Shown: positions 43,110-54,700 of the stretch, piece after piece | Numbering within the stretch: the first letter of the stretch is position 1 | Layout: each line of letters starts with the position of its first letter | Origin: Cordyceps javanica | Lineage: Eukaryota > Ascomycota > Sordariomycetes > Hypocreales > Cordycipitaceae | DNA length: 64,000 bases | Reading direction: 5' to 3' | Assembly (NCBI GenBank): GCA_036850795.1 | Contig: JAAECO010000002.1 | Span: forward strand, 186,001 to 250,000 | Position numbers and translations under genes: made by a program | The notes under the pieces: generated by a model | The model's input: the letters and a program-made list of their open reading frames with translations, nothing else | What the model was told of the DNA's origin: nothing | The model's database searches: none

Positions 43110-44720
43110 TTAGCTGGGCGTTCTTCGTCCCTCAGATGTCGTGGGCTGAACCTGGAACGCTTGTTTCGCCTGCAGCGGTGCTGGAGATACAAATTTAAAC
43201 TGCGATTTGTGTTCGCGTTGCCACTGTTCTTCCTCTCGCCGTCGTTCTCGTTCTCTCTTGATTTCAAGAAATCCATTCTTCTGCCAAGCCTTCCAGCGAA
43301 CCTCGATCAATAGCTCAGCGCGTTCTTCCCGAGACATTTGAAAGTACTGCCTTTTCTCCCTGAAGTCCTCTTTTGCTTTCTTTAGAGATTGCTTTTCCTC
43401 CGCGCTGAGCTGTTCTTCAAATGTCAGCATGCTGTCGTCCCAAAGTTTCCGATCTCTTATGCGTTCTGGACCTGTAAAGAATTCGCTGCGAAGCATGTAC
43501 CCAGCTCCTGGAATAAGCTTTTCGAGGTCTATCAGAGCCTGCATGGCCTTATCATTTTGGACGGTCCATTCTGCAGACGCCGGCTCCAGGGGTATTCCGT
43601 GGTCCTCAGGCCTGCGAACACTGCTTCCCACGTACGCGGCGTATGCCATTCCGACGGCACCAACTGCGGCCAGGTTCCAGTTATCGGCAGTAGAGCCACC
43701 TATCACGAGCAGCAGCAGAACCCATAAGAACGAGAGGACTACCGTCCAGATACGATTCGCACGGGTGGGCCGGTAGCTGGCCTCGGCCATAGAGTCCAGA
43801 TGTGGAAGATGGGATTTGCACTGGTTGCCGCGTCCCAAGTCAAACGTATCGGGGAGGATCACGATGGCGATATTATGTCCATTGCCCTTTGTTAGGGCGA
43901 ATATGTCCTTGCATTGTAGCGTTGAACCATGGGCGCCATACTTTTGATCTCTGCTCGACTGCAAGCCCGCAGTCAACAATGACAAGATGTTTCCGGCTAC
44001 CGTGATCAACAAGACGTAAAAGTTTGGCTCTTTTCGATGCGAGGTTGGCATCATAGGCACCGCGGCAATGACCAGCTGCGTGAGAAGGGCGGCAAAGAAT
44101 AGCAACCACTGTTGACGGCGCATCTTTGGCCTCACCCTCGGCTCGTCTGGCATCTTTGTCTCGTCTATCTGATAGGTTGCGATGAAGAGCCCTGGCCTGT
44201 CTGTCGTGTCGGCGCTCGCAATCCTTCCGCGGGGATCGATGGATTGTTCAAGATCCCGCAGAAGCCGCGCGAGGACCCATGACTGCAAGGAGCGCCTATC
44301 GCCCGACCGAAGGTTGACCAGGACGCCGGGATAGTCTGGCGGGGCGAACGAGCCGTTGCGGGCAATGGCATTCGTCAGGAGGGTGAAGACGTACGATACC
44401 CATCCGTAGCTGAAAACGACGGGTACGAAGGAATCGTAACAGCCGGCCAGCTGCGCGACCGATTTCTGTACAACGTCCCCTCCCACCAGTAGTAAGATTG
44501 TAGTGATTTCTGCAGGATTCTGGAACTGCTTCAATAGCAAACCGGCAGTAAACTGAGCCGAGTAGCCGTTCGGGAAAGCGCCGTTCTCGACAGCACGCTT
44601 GTAGGAAAGTCGCGCGTTGGATAAGATGGTCGGCTCGAGGTACAGGTCTGTGACCTTCCAGGCCAGGGCGATGATCACTCCTGCTACGCAAGTCGCTCGA
44701 AGCCAGCGGAGAACAGCCAT
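43110..44720 (-). CDS. Uncharacterised multi-pass membrane protein
   Basis: A single exon encodes 536 aa. Hydrophobic segments lie at about residues 8-21, 99-116, 205-223, 234-252, 324-341 and 350-366, giving roughly five or six membrane passes. The loop between 255 and 300 holds a conserved-looking stretch, CKDIFALTKGNGHNIAIVIL. The last 110 residues (about 415-515) are dense in Glu, Lys and Arg and should form a cytosolic coiled coil. I do not recognise a characterised family. It lies 688 bp from the HET-like gene on the same strand, which suggests an accessory region rather than a shared transcript. Confidence 0.75.
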   Translation of the reverse strand: MAVLRWLRATCVAGVIIALAWKVTDLYLEPTILSNARLSYKRAVENGAFPNGYSAQFTAGLLLKQFQNPAEITTILLLVGGDVVQKSVAQLAGCYDSFVPVVFSYGWVSYVFTLLTNAIARNGSFAPPDYPGVLVNLRSGDRRSLQSWVLARLLRDLEQSIDPRGRIASADTTDRPGLFIATYQIDETKMPDEPRVRPKMRRQQWLLFFAALLTQLVIAAVPMMPTSHRKEPNFYVLLITVAGNILSLLTAGLQSSRDQKYGAHGSTLQCKDIFALTKGNGHNIAIVILPDTFDLGRGNQCKSHLPHLDSMAEASYRPTRANRIWTVVLSFLWVLLLLVIGGSTADNWNLAAVGAVGMAYAAYVGSSVRRPEDHGIPLEPASAEWTVQNDKAMQALIDLEKLIPGAGYMLRSEFFTGPERIRDRKLWDDSMLTFEEQLSAEEKQSLKKAKEDFREKRQYFQMSREERAELLIEVRWKAWQKNGFLEIKRERERRREEEQWQREHKSQFKFVSPAPLQAKQAFQVQPTTSEGRRTPS

Positions 44721-45701
44721 CGCCTTCGTCAGAGGTCGTAGAAGAGGGGATACGTTTTTCTTGTGTTCCGCACTGATCAGAGACGATTTCAGTCAAGATG
44801 CTTCAACAAAAATAGATTGAAAGAGCCAACTGGAATAAAAAAGAGAAGAAAAGTCTAAGGAGAGTAATACTGGTAGTACTAGTAATAACACTCCCGGAAC
44901 CTCATCTTTCCAGAACTTACGTTGGAGTGCAACTTTATATGTATCGTAAATATAGACAACTAGTTGATTTCCACTCTATCGCTGCGATCCTGACGGGAGC
45001 GGGAGGCTGGCAGATCCCCCACGAATCCCCGTCAGGGGCTGCGGGACTCAGCTGGTGGCTTTTCTATGCCAATAAAGTTGCTATGCCTGTCTCTTTGGCA
45101 TCTGGCTACTAGAAACAACGTAGGCGGGTGAGATGGCAGCGAATGAGAGCATCAAGCCACAGAGCCTTGTGTCTCACTTGGGCGCGTAGAAACGGTATAA
45201 TGCTGCTCCGAAGCCATGGAACCCGACATCCTCGGGCGGGGTTAAAATCATGTAGTAGTTGCAGGGAAAACTGAAATGTTTTCATCTGGGCAAGGCCTTG
45301 GTCAATGGCTATAAGTGTGCAGACTTTTCAGGTCATAGCACGTCGTCCAAGGGCCCTTCGAGCGTCATATGTACTTGGTTGTCGATTTATGAAAAGGGCT
45401 CTCGCCAACTTCTCAGGGATGAAGAAAGACCGCTTTGGTTTGGAAATGTACCCTTTACTACGAAAGAATATTTACTGTACTGGGAGGGTACTCGTCATAC
45501 CTCGTATCCCAACCGTGAACTCTTCTTTCAAGCCAGCGTGCGAAGTTACAGACGCAACAATATACAAAGATGTGGAAAATTGATTGCTGAAAATAATATA
45601 TGAAATGCCAACAATACCATGAAACAAGTAACAAGCTACTCAAAACAAAAAATGTAACATATTCCCCCTTTTCCGTTTTTCTTTGCCTTTTCAACCCATT
45701 T
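44721..45701. other. Intergenic region downstream of the synthetase
   Basis: About 980 bp holding the promoter of the membrane-protein gene and the 3' end of the siderophore synthetase gene. No gene or mobile element is recognised. Confidence 0.35.
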
Positions 45702-48700
45702 CTAGTCCCTCTTTTCAGTACTGCTCATCTCAACCAACCCCGACAGGTGCTTTGCAAAGATGCGCGCGAGATCCTTCAGCCCAGCTACGTCGCGCAACTT
45801 GGCATGGCCACCGATGCCGACAGCCACGTTGCCAGTGTCTGGGCTGATGCCCACATCTGCATATATCGCTTCGGTCGTGACTAGAGTCGTGTCGAGTCCG
45901 TCCACGGCACTCTCCACTGACAAGGGCTCCACGGAAGCATAATCGGACGGCACACCCAGAGACCAAGGCTGCAGGATTGCATCACTCTGCGACGTTTCGG
46001 AAGACTTGAGCAGGATCTCGTCGTTCCACAGGATGTTGAGGTGAGTGTTGAAAAGACGCGAGCCGGCGGCGCTTTGCGTAGTCGCCGCCGCCGCCGCCGC
46101 CCAGCCCATCACATCCCGCAGACGGCTTTGCTCGTAGCCCGATCGAGAAAGCAGACGCTCTTGCATCTCCTGCAACTTTTCGCGCGCGTCGCCCAGTCCG
46201 CCCGATTTTGGCTGTGTGAGTACGTCTGTGGGCACGGAAATCGGCAGCATGTTGACAGTTGGACTGGCCAGCCGATCCATGCCATTCACCTCGGCCGATC
46301 TCCCGGCTGTGTAGTATCCAAATACTGGCGATGCAGTGGCACTGGTAATCTCCGATAGCATTCGTCCAAAGGCGACGATAATAAGGCAGTGCACGGTGAC
46401 TCCGAATGTTCGAGCAGCAGACTCGAGTGCCAGTTTGCTGGTCTCGCCGCAATCGAAAAGAGCAAATGGCCGCCTTTGACGTGGTGCGTCCTCCTTGGCG
46501 GCGGTCAGCGGCTCTACTACGGTAGGTTCACAACCTTGAAGAGTTTTCGTCCAGAATTGTTGTTCGTTCTTGGCTTGCAGATCCCTGTAGGTGAACTCGA
46601 CAAATTTGGAAAACGACAAGGGTGCAGGCAACTCGTCTCGTGTATTGCCACGATAGAGATGTGTTAGCTCGTCAATGATGATGCCGACGCTCCAGGCATC
46701 GTAGACAGTGTGATGTAGCTTCATCAGAAGTGCATCACCACGGGACCCTCCACGAATAAGATAGAGGTGGACCGGAGGGTTGTACAGCGACGACGGGCTC
46801 CGGTAGAGTCTTGAAATCTCTGACTTGACAAAGGTTTCCAAGTCTATGGATTCTGGCACCTGGAGCACCGTAAAGGCTCCCGTTTCCTGCACAGCGCCCG
46901 GCTTCAAAATGACCTGAACAGCTGTTGTGGACTGGACTTGAGCAAAGCAAGTTCGCAGTGAATCATTTGCTTGCATGAGGGACAGCCAAGCGCTCCGTAG
47001 ACGATCTGCATCTAGCTCGCCCCTCGTTTTAAACACCCAAGTAGGCTCATACAATGTCTTTCCGGACTTCAGCCAGAGTGCCAGATGGAATTCTTGGCCA
47101 GCCAAGACAGGCAAGACATCTTGTACGTCTTCGGGTCTCTTTCCCAGCTTGGAAAGGGCCTGCTCTCTGACCTCCGGGTCGACCAACGGAGCTTTGGCAT
47201 CAGCATCCTTTGGCAAGTCCCGAGACGAGTCCTGCTTGGCTGCTTTGGCAAGGGCCACTTCGCAAAGCTTGCCCAGCTTGGCGTTGCGCAAAATGTCCAT
47301 AGTTGTCAACGGAATTTGGGCCCTTCTGCACTGGCCAGCCACGCGAATAGCTACAATGGAGTCGACGCCGAGGGAATAAATGCTGGTTTGTGCGTCCATC
47401 TTCTCTGCTGGGTTGTCTGTTGTTTCGGACAAGATTCTGACTAGAGAGTCGAGATAGCGTTCGATTGCTTCCGAGTCATACGAAGCGGCCACTGCCGTTC
47501 CATTTGTGGTCGCTTGTCCCGGTGTCGGCAATTTGGCCAACAGGCTGGGTGAAGCAATTGCGCGTTCCTCTGGGCGCTTTTCGATGCTCTGGTAACTGTC
47601 CACAAGCAGTTGCACTACATGATCTGTGACCTCCTCTGAGTACTTGGAGTAGACCTGGAGCTGGAGACTGTCGTCTCTTGATTGGTGTACTTCAACGACC
47701 AAATCGTACTGAGATGGTGGAAGGGCCTGCTTCTCCTGTTCTGACTGCTCAAGTAGTGTAGGCCATGTGGATTCCTCTGCATCTTCTCCTTTCCTGAAAA
47801 CGAAAAGAACTTCAAAGAGCTGGTCGTTGCTAGCATCGGTCTGCCTCCATAGCTGTTGGATATCGGCTAGCGAAGCATGGAGATGATCTAGGGCATCATT
47901 CTGGAGCGCTTGCAGATCGCGCAAAAGACCGCTGTTACTGAGCGAGTCTTCCATCAAGCGAATCCGCAGGGGAACTGTATTGAGCATCGGTCCCGCCACC
48001 TCATCCGCGCCGGGCAAGACAAACCTTGCGGCGTGAACTTGACCCAGGACTACATCCCTGGAGTTGGTGTGTGCGCAGATGGCTTTGCCAACAGCCAGTT
48101 GGCAGGCGGTCTGAACAGTCACCCCATCGTCAGCACACCGTTGCTCTAGTAGAGACACGCTATTTGTCAGCTGAGCAGTGCGAGAAATGACCGTGGCAGT
48201 ACTGCTGCTTGGCTCGGAAGCTGCCACGCCGTGGTAGCCCGCCAGGCTGTCGACCCAGAATGTTGCCGATTTCGACGCTGCAGTATGTATCGCGGTCGCG
48301 AACTCGTAAAAGGGCTTACGATCGGGCACGCTAGAGCCATGTAGGAGAGCCCAGAGGTCTTTGAAGATGAAGCCGATTGAAATACCGTCGTACGTCGCGT
48401 GGTGCAAAGAGACGACAAGGGCAGTCTGTTGCGGACTATGAATCAAGGTCGCGCTGACGGGGGGTTTCTCGAATGATGCAATGTTAATAAATCTGGTTCG
48501 CGAGGCCAGGTCGTCAATGGCTGCCTGTACAGACCCTGCAACTTCGAGCTCCGTCCAACTGAGAGTTGGGTTCTGATGCACTGCGCCGACAAGTTGCGAG
48601 CGTGGCGCATTGGTCTCGTGGAAAGAAGTTCTCAGGATGTCGTGTTTTGAGACCAAATCATACCAGGCAGCTTTTGCCTTGGCTTTGCTTACTCCTTGTG

Positions 48701-51700
48701 GTAGCCCGACCACATGGTGAAGCGAGTATAAGGACGCGTCCATCATAACCGTGGCTGTGACCATGCCTGCCTGGAGTGGCGTCAATGGGTATACGGCGAT
48801 GACATCCTCGAGTAACTCTGATTTGGTGCCAGAAATCATGTCTTTAGACCAGTCTTGATGGGATGAGGACGCGGCAGACTTATCTGCTACCTCCTTGTGG
48901 GCAAGGTCAGGGTTTTTGCTACCAATGTGTAGCGCGAGCTTGGCGATACTTGGGTTTCGGAGTACGTCAGCTCCAGAGACCTGGAACCCGTTCTGGCGCA
49001 GCATCTTTGAGAATCGAATGGTCGTAATGGAATCAATGTCGTACTTGATCAAGGGTGCGGTCCTGCTGATCTCGACAGGGGGACAATTCGAGAACTCGGC
49101 AACAATGTCTCGAAGCTGCTCCTCTATTGGCAACCATTGGTGACTTTCTTCCGGCTGTGTCTTGATGCCATTTGGCGAAACGTTTTCCGATACGTCGATG
49201 GCCTTGTCTTGGCCATGCAAGAGGTCAGATATGACGCTCTGCATTTCGTCAAGCAGACCATCCAATTCTTCGGTAGTAGCAAACATTGTCGAACTTGCCC
49301 TGAGCGTCAGACTGTCCGTAGCCAAGTTCGCCTCGCATTCAAGTGCGAGCTCAAAATCGAGGAACATCTCGCCTTCAACTTGCTGGAGAATTGTCGGCTC
49401 CTCGTCAGCTGTCTTTGCCGGAGACTCGTTCCTGGTAAAGGAAAACAAGCTGGAGAACAATGGGCCGGAAATTCCCAGCCAACGTTGCAAAGATCGCAAG
49501 GGCGTATACTGGTACTCCATGGATCCATATAGCTTGTTTTGGGATGTCTTGACCAATGCAGATAGAGTCTTTCCATCTGCTCCCAAGCAAAGCCGTTGGG
49601 GAATCGTCGAAATACAAGGTGCGGCCATTGACTCGATTCCCTCCACTTCAACTGATCGCCCAGAAAGAACGATTCCAAAGACCAAGTCGTCACGTTTTAG
49701 CTTTTGCGATAGCACGTAGCCGAAAACGCCCTGATTCACGGCTGATAGGGTTGTGTTGCGTTCGGAGCACATGCCCTCCAGGTTGGCGAGGCTTGTGCTA
49801 AAGGTCTTTGTCGCACTTCTCCTGGCATGTGAAGTCGTCGGGTCCATACTATGACTATAGCCCTTGAACATATTTGTCCAGTGCTCCCTGGCGTCACCAT
49901 TGAGTTGCTGGGCGGCGATGTGCTTCAGCAGAGGTAGAATAGGCCGTCTCTCTGGCAATTCCTGGCCCTTATAGGAGGTTTCGAAGTCTTGGAAAATCAT
50001 TTTGATAGAAACCATGTCGTAAAGCGCATGATGGATCGATAGCATGAAAAGAGGTGACTTGTCTGTGGATTTGGCATCATTACAGACAGTTGTAGTGAAT
50101 CTCAGTGGCGGGAGCCTGTCGATATTGGATGCTATGTCGTTCGCTAATTCCTTTTTCAAAGAATTTAGTTGAGCCTCTGACATATTGTCAGGTTCCGAAA
50201 TATGTCGCCAATAAGGCTTGTAGTGCTCGTCTTCCAGAACGAGCTGGACGATGTCATTTCCCAACCTCATGAAGCAAGTTCGTAGCAGTTCATGCTTGTT
50301 GACTACTGCAGTCCATGCAGCCTTGACGCCTTCCAGCGATACGCCCGATCCCAGTTCAAATACCATGTGAGATATGTATTCCTTTTCGACTTCAGACTCG
50401 TGTGTCATTGTATGTGCGACGAGGACTTCTTGTAGCGGCATGCAGGGCCTGACTGACTCAACGTGTGAGATGCCTTGAATCGATAGGAGCTTCTTGGCGC
50501 GTCTTTCAAGGTCCTCAAACTGCTCATCTATGGCCTGCAGATTTCCAGGTGCACCAATTTGAGCAGGTTTGGCCTCGTAGCTCATGCGACAAAGGCTCTC
50601 AAGGCTCGGATTCTGCAACAGTCGAGCCACAGGTATGTTGTATCCAAGTCGTCTCAAAGTGAAGGAAAGTTTGACAGAGGAAACGCTGTCGAAGCCAAGC
50701 TGGAACAGTGTGGTTTCTGGACCGATAGGACGGCCCTCGTCCGGTGCAATGACGCTTTCCACGACTGACAACAGGTTCTTCTCAGCCAAAGTCAAATCTC
50801 TCGATGACACCTTCGTCTCAGTCTCCGAGGCCGATGGTGTCTCCCCGAACAGCTCCTGCAGCGGAATCGTACGGAACAGATTCTCCAACGCTTTTGCATC
50901 TGTTTTTGCCGAAGTATCTCTGAGGGGTATCGTTGTCACTGGAATGATAAAGTCGGGTACCATGTACGCGGGGAGAGTCTGAGCGCAGGCTTCTTGCAGA
51001 CTATTCTGCCGACTCTCTTTAATCCATCCAAGCTTCTCGTTTTTGGAACTGCCATGAGGTGCCAGGAAAGATACCAAAAACTGTTTCGAAGTCCCGGGAT
51101 GCTTGAGAAGAAGTGTGGCGACCTCACTCTCCGTTGAGGATAGAGAGCGCACGACCTCGGACACTTCGCCGAGCTCCAACCTCTGGCCGCGGACCTTGAC
51201 TTGTTCATCCTTGCGCCCGAGGAAAAGAATCGAGTTGTCCGCATCCATGCGCACAATGTCGCCCGTTCTATACATCTTCTTGCCATTGATCACGCAGAAA
51301 CCCTTGGCGTCGGGTCGGTTCAAGTATCCGTTGGCCACCAGGCTGCCTTCGAAAACAAGCTCCCCCGCTACGCCCTTTTTGACGTGTGTATCTGATTCAG
51401 GAACTAGGACATGGGCAACGCTATCGCCCAAAGGATGCCCAATGCATTGCATGTTAGAGTCTGGCCAGATGCGCGCTGCGCTGCACCCGACAGTGACTTC
51501 TGTTGGTCCGTAGGCGTTGACTAGGGCTATGCGATCCGACGATGACCAGATTTGTTGCGTTTTCGAAGTCATCTTTTCTCCTCCGACAGCGAGGTATACA
51601 AGGTCAGAAACGTCTTCGGGGAGCAGGCCAGTTTGATCCAAAAGTGATGGCACAATTCCCACATGGGTAACTCGAAGTTCCTTCAATGTTCGCGGAAGGT

Positions 51701-54700
51701 CGTCGAGCATCGACAACCGTTCGCCTGTCACGGCACAGAGTCCGAATCGCCAAGCTAGAAACATCTCGCCGATATGGACGTCGAACGCCCTGCTAGCAAG
51801 ATTCAGGAACTTACCACTGCCCCCGAGTTTCAGAGTTTTGGGGCACACAGTACCGATGAACTCCCCCCAAGCACTGGCGAAGGAGCTCAGGTTTTGTCTA
51901 CTTACTTGAACACCCTTGGGGACACCCGTGGAACCCGAAGTATAGAGTATGTAAGCATCGTGATCTGCTGGCGAGATGTTTTGAATGTTTGCGGTGTCTC
52001 TAGTAGCCAGATCACTCATAAAAGATGCGTCGTTTACATCAAGTAGGAGCGTGTCCGCCGGTAAGTCCACTCCGTCAAAAGTGCCCTCACATACAAACGC
52101 CAGAGCGGCTTTGCTGTCTTTGAGGAGAAACGCCTTTCGATCCGAGGGGAGTGACATTTCTATCGGAACATATGTGCATCCGGACTTCAGGATACCAATG
52201 ATGACCGCGAACGCGATCAGAGAACGGTCCAAAGAGACACCGACAGCTCGCCCAGGGACATTGAAGCTCAGGATCAGGTTTGCGACTTGGTTGGCGACTT
52301 GGTTAAAATGTTTGTAGGTCCAATTTTCTGTCAGAATACCACCATCTTCCATGAACTCTGTGGCAACTTCGACCGCTGTCCAATCCGGATGCTCTTCGGC
52401 CCATTTCTCGACATAGGATGTTGGCCCGACCTTGGGAGGGTATTTTTCCTGCACGTCTGAAGCGTAGACTGATAAAAGATTTGAAGGAAACTGTTCAGTG
52501 AGCTCAGAAAGTGTCGTTCCCGGCGCGCTTGTCTCGAGGGCGACTGCCAATGCGTCGAGGTGCTGTAGGAAGAGCCCTTGCAAGCTGGGAGTCATCATTG
52601 TCTCGTCGACAGATAAAGATAGAGTGATCGTGTCGTCGGCGTTCTCGAATACGTTGAGGGCAAACCCGTGGTCCACGACAGGGTCCAGAACATCCTTGAT
52701 TTCTTCCCAAGGCGCTTCGTTGTCTCCATTGTTTTGGTTATGGGGGTGCAGGACGAATATTGCTGGGTACAGGGCCTCTTTTTGGCCTTTACCCAGAATC
52801 TTTCGCACCTGAGTAGACTCGGGCGGCCCATGTCGAATGCCCTGCATAATCAGATTCTGCTGTACGAGAATCAAATCCTTCACACTGCCGACAGGCCTGA
52901 ATGGCACTGGGTATGTTGCCGACAATGGTGCCATGGCATCCACGAGTCGTGAATTCAGGAGCCTCTCAGAGCGTACTTCTCCGAACAGTACGCTCTCAGA
53001 CTCGCAGTAATCCGACAGCATACATCCAAAAGCGACACGGAAGAGTGGACTGAGGGAGGTCGCGCCTAGTTTCTGTGCCGATCGAGCGAGCCTGGAAGTC
53101 GGATGAGTTGCCTTCATCTCAATGGTTCGATGCCGAATTTGCGGGGGAGACGCTTCCGAGTTATCTACATCAGAGTCCTCAAAATCTTGCGATTTTGCAA
53201 GGGGGCTTAGACACGCGTGCCAAAAGTTTCTGGCAGCCACCTCATCAGTCCGAAGCATCAGCCTGCTGAATGCTTCTGAGACTTGACAGCGCTTTTCTGA
53301 GACCTGGCCCATGGCATATGCGCTCGAGATGTCGCTTATTAGATGGTGCATCATATCTCCGTCATACAAAGAATGATGGATAGTCAAGACCATCACCTTG
53401 CAACTCTGTTGCTCAAGAATATCCACCTGCCAAGAGGGCGAAGAAAGGATTTTGGCGTGTTGTGCAGCTGCAAATGCATCACGAATCGCTTTAATTGATT
53501 GTGTTAGATCATCATGCTTGGCAGCTGATTCGACCCAGTTGATTGCAGCTTCTTCCTCCACTATCTGGAGAAACATTGGCGATGAATGCTTCGCTTGTGC
53601 CTGGCTTTGCTGCTCAACAAGTGCTGTAGGAAGAATACTCAATCTTAAAATATCGTTGGACTTGCAGACGTCTTCCCAGGCTTTGCGGAGGCGTGCTGTG
53701 TCAATATCGGAGGAGAGAGTCCACGCAAAGCTACCCCAGTAGGCTGTCGGACTTCTGAGTGTCTCAATCAGCATTCCATCCTGGGAAACAGTCGTCGGTA
53801 GTGTATAGAATTGACTGGGAGCCTTGGCCAGGTGCTTCGAAACGAGTGGCCTCCAGACCTCCAAGTGCGCATTGAAAAATGACTTCCAGTCTATGTCAGG
53901 TTGTTCGTCGCCAGACAAATGAGCTACCAAGTCATCGATAGTTGCGCTCTCTAGTACCTGAACTGCAGATATGTTGTGCCCGGCATTCTTCAATTTTGAG
54001 CTCAGTCTAATAGCGCCGATCGAGTCAACACCGATCTCGGCAAGCGTAGTCGTTTTAGTAAGAGAAGACGGGGTAATCTTGGCAACGGTCCGGATAATGT
54101 CGAATACGGCCTGGTGCTGGTTGTACCATTCGGGATCCGTCTCAACATCTGTCTGCGATGTAGGTTCTGCGGACCACTCTGTGGCGAGGATAGCAGATAG
54201 TTGCTTGCGGTTGACTTTGGCGGATTGATTACGAGGCAGTGTCTTTAGAGGTATGAAGACATCCGGGATCATGTGTAGTGGGAGGTGGGTTCTGGCATGC
54301 GCCTTGACAGCTTGCGCTATGTTCTGGGCATCTTCGGTGACCAGTATGTAAGATTCGTCACCTTGTGACGAGTCTTGCTGCCCGCAGTCAATAAAGCAAA
54401 TAAGAGCGTCTCCTGTCGATCCGGGAAGTTGAGAAAGTACGACTTCAGCATGCACCACAGATTCGTGGCCCGCCGAGCATACAGTCGAGATCTCTCCCAT
54501 CTCGACGCGCATGCCCCGAATCTTGACCAAGTCATCTTTTCTTCCAACAAAGTCAAAGGTGCCATCAAGAAGTTGCCGAACATAATCTCCTGTATGATAC
54601 ACGCGGCACTTCATATAATCGTTCCATCTAAACTTGTCGTTGCCGTCTGCACTGTCCCAGTATCCTGGCGACAGCTGCACGCCCGACAGAACCAACTCTC

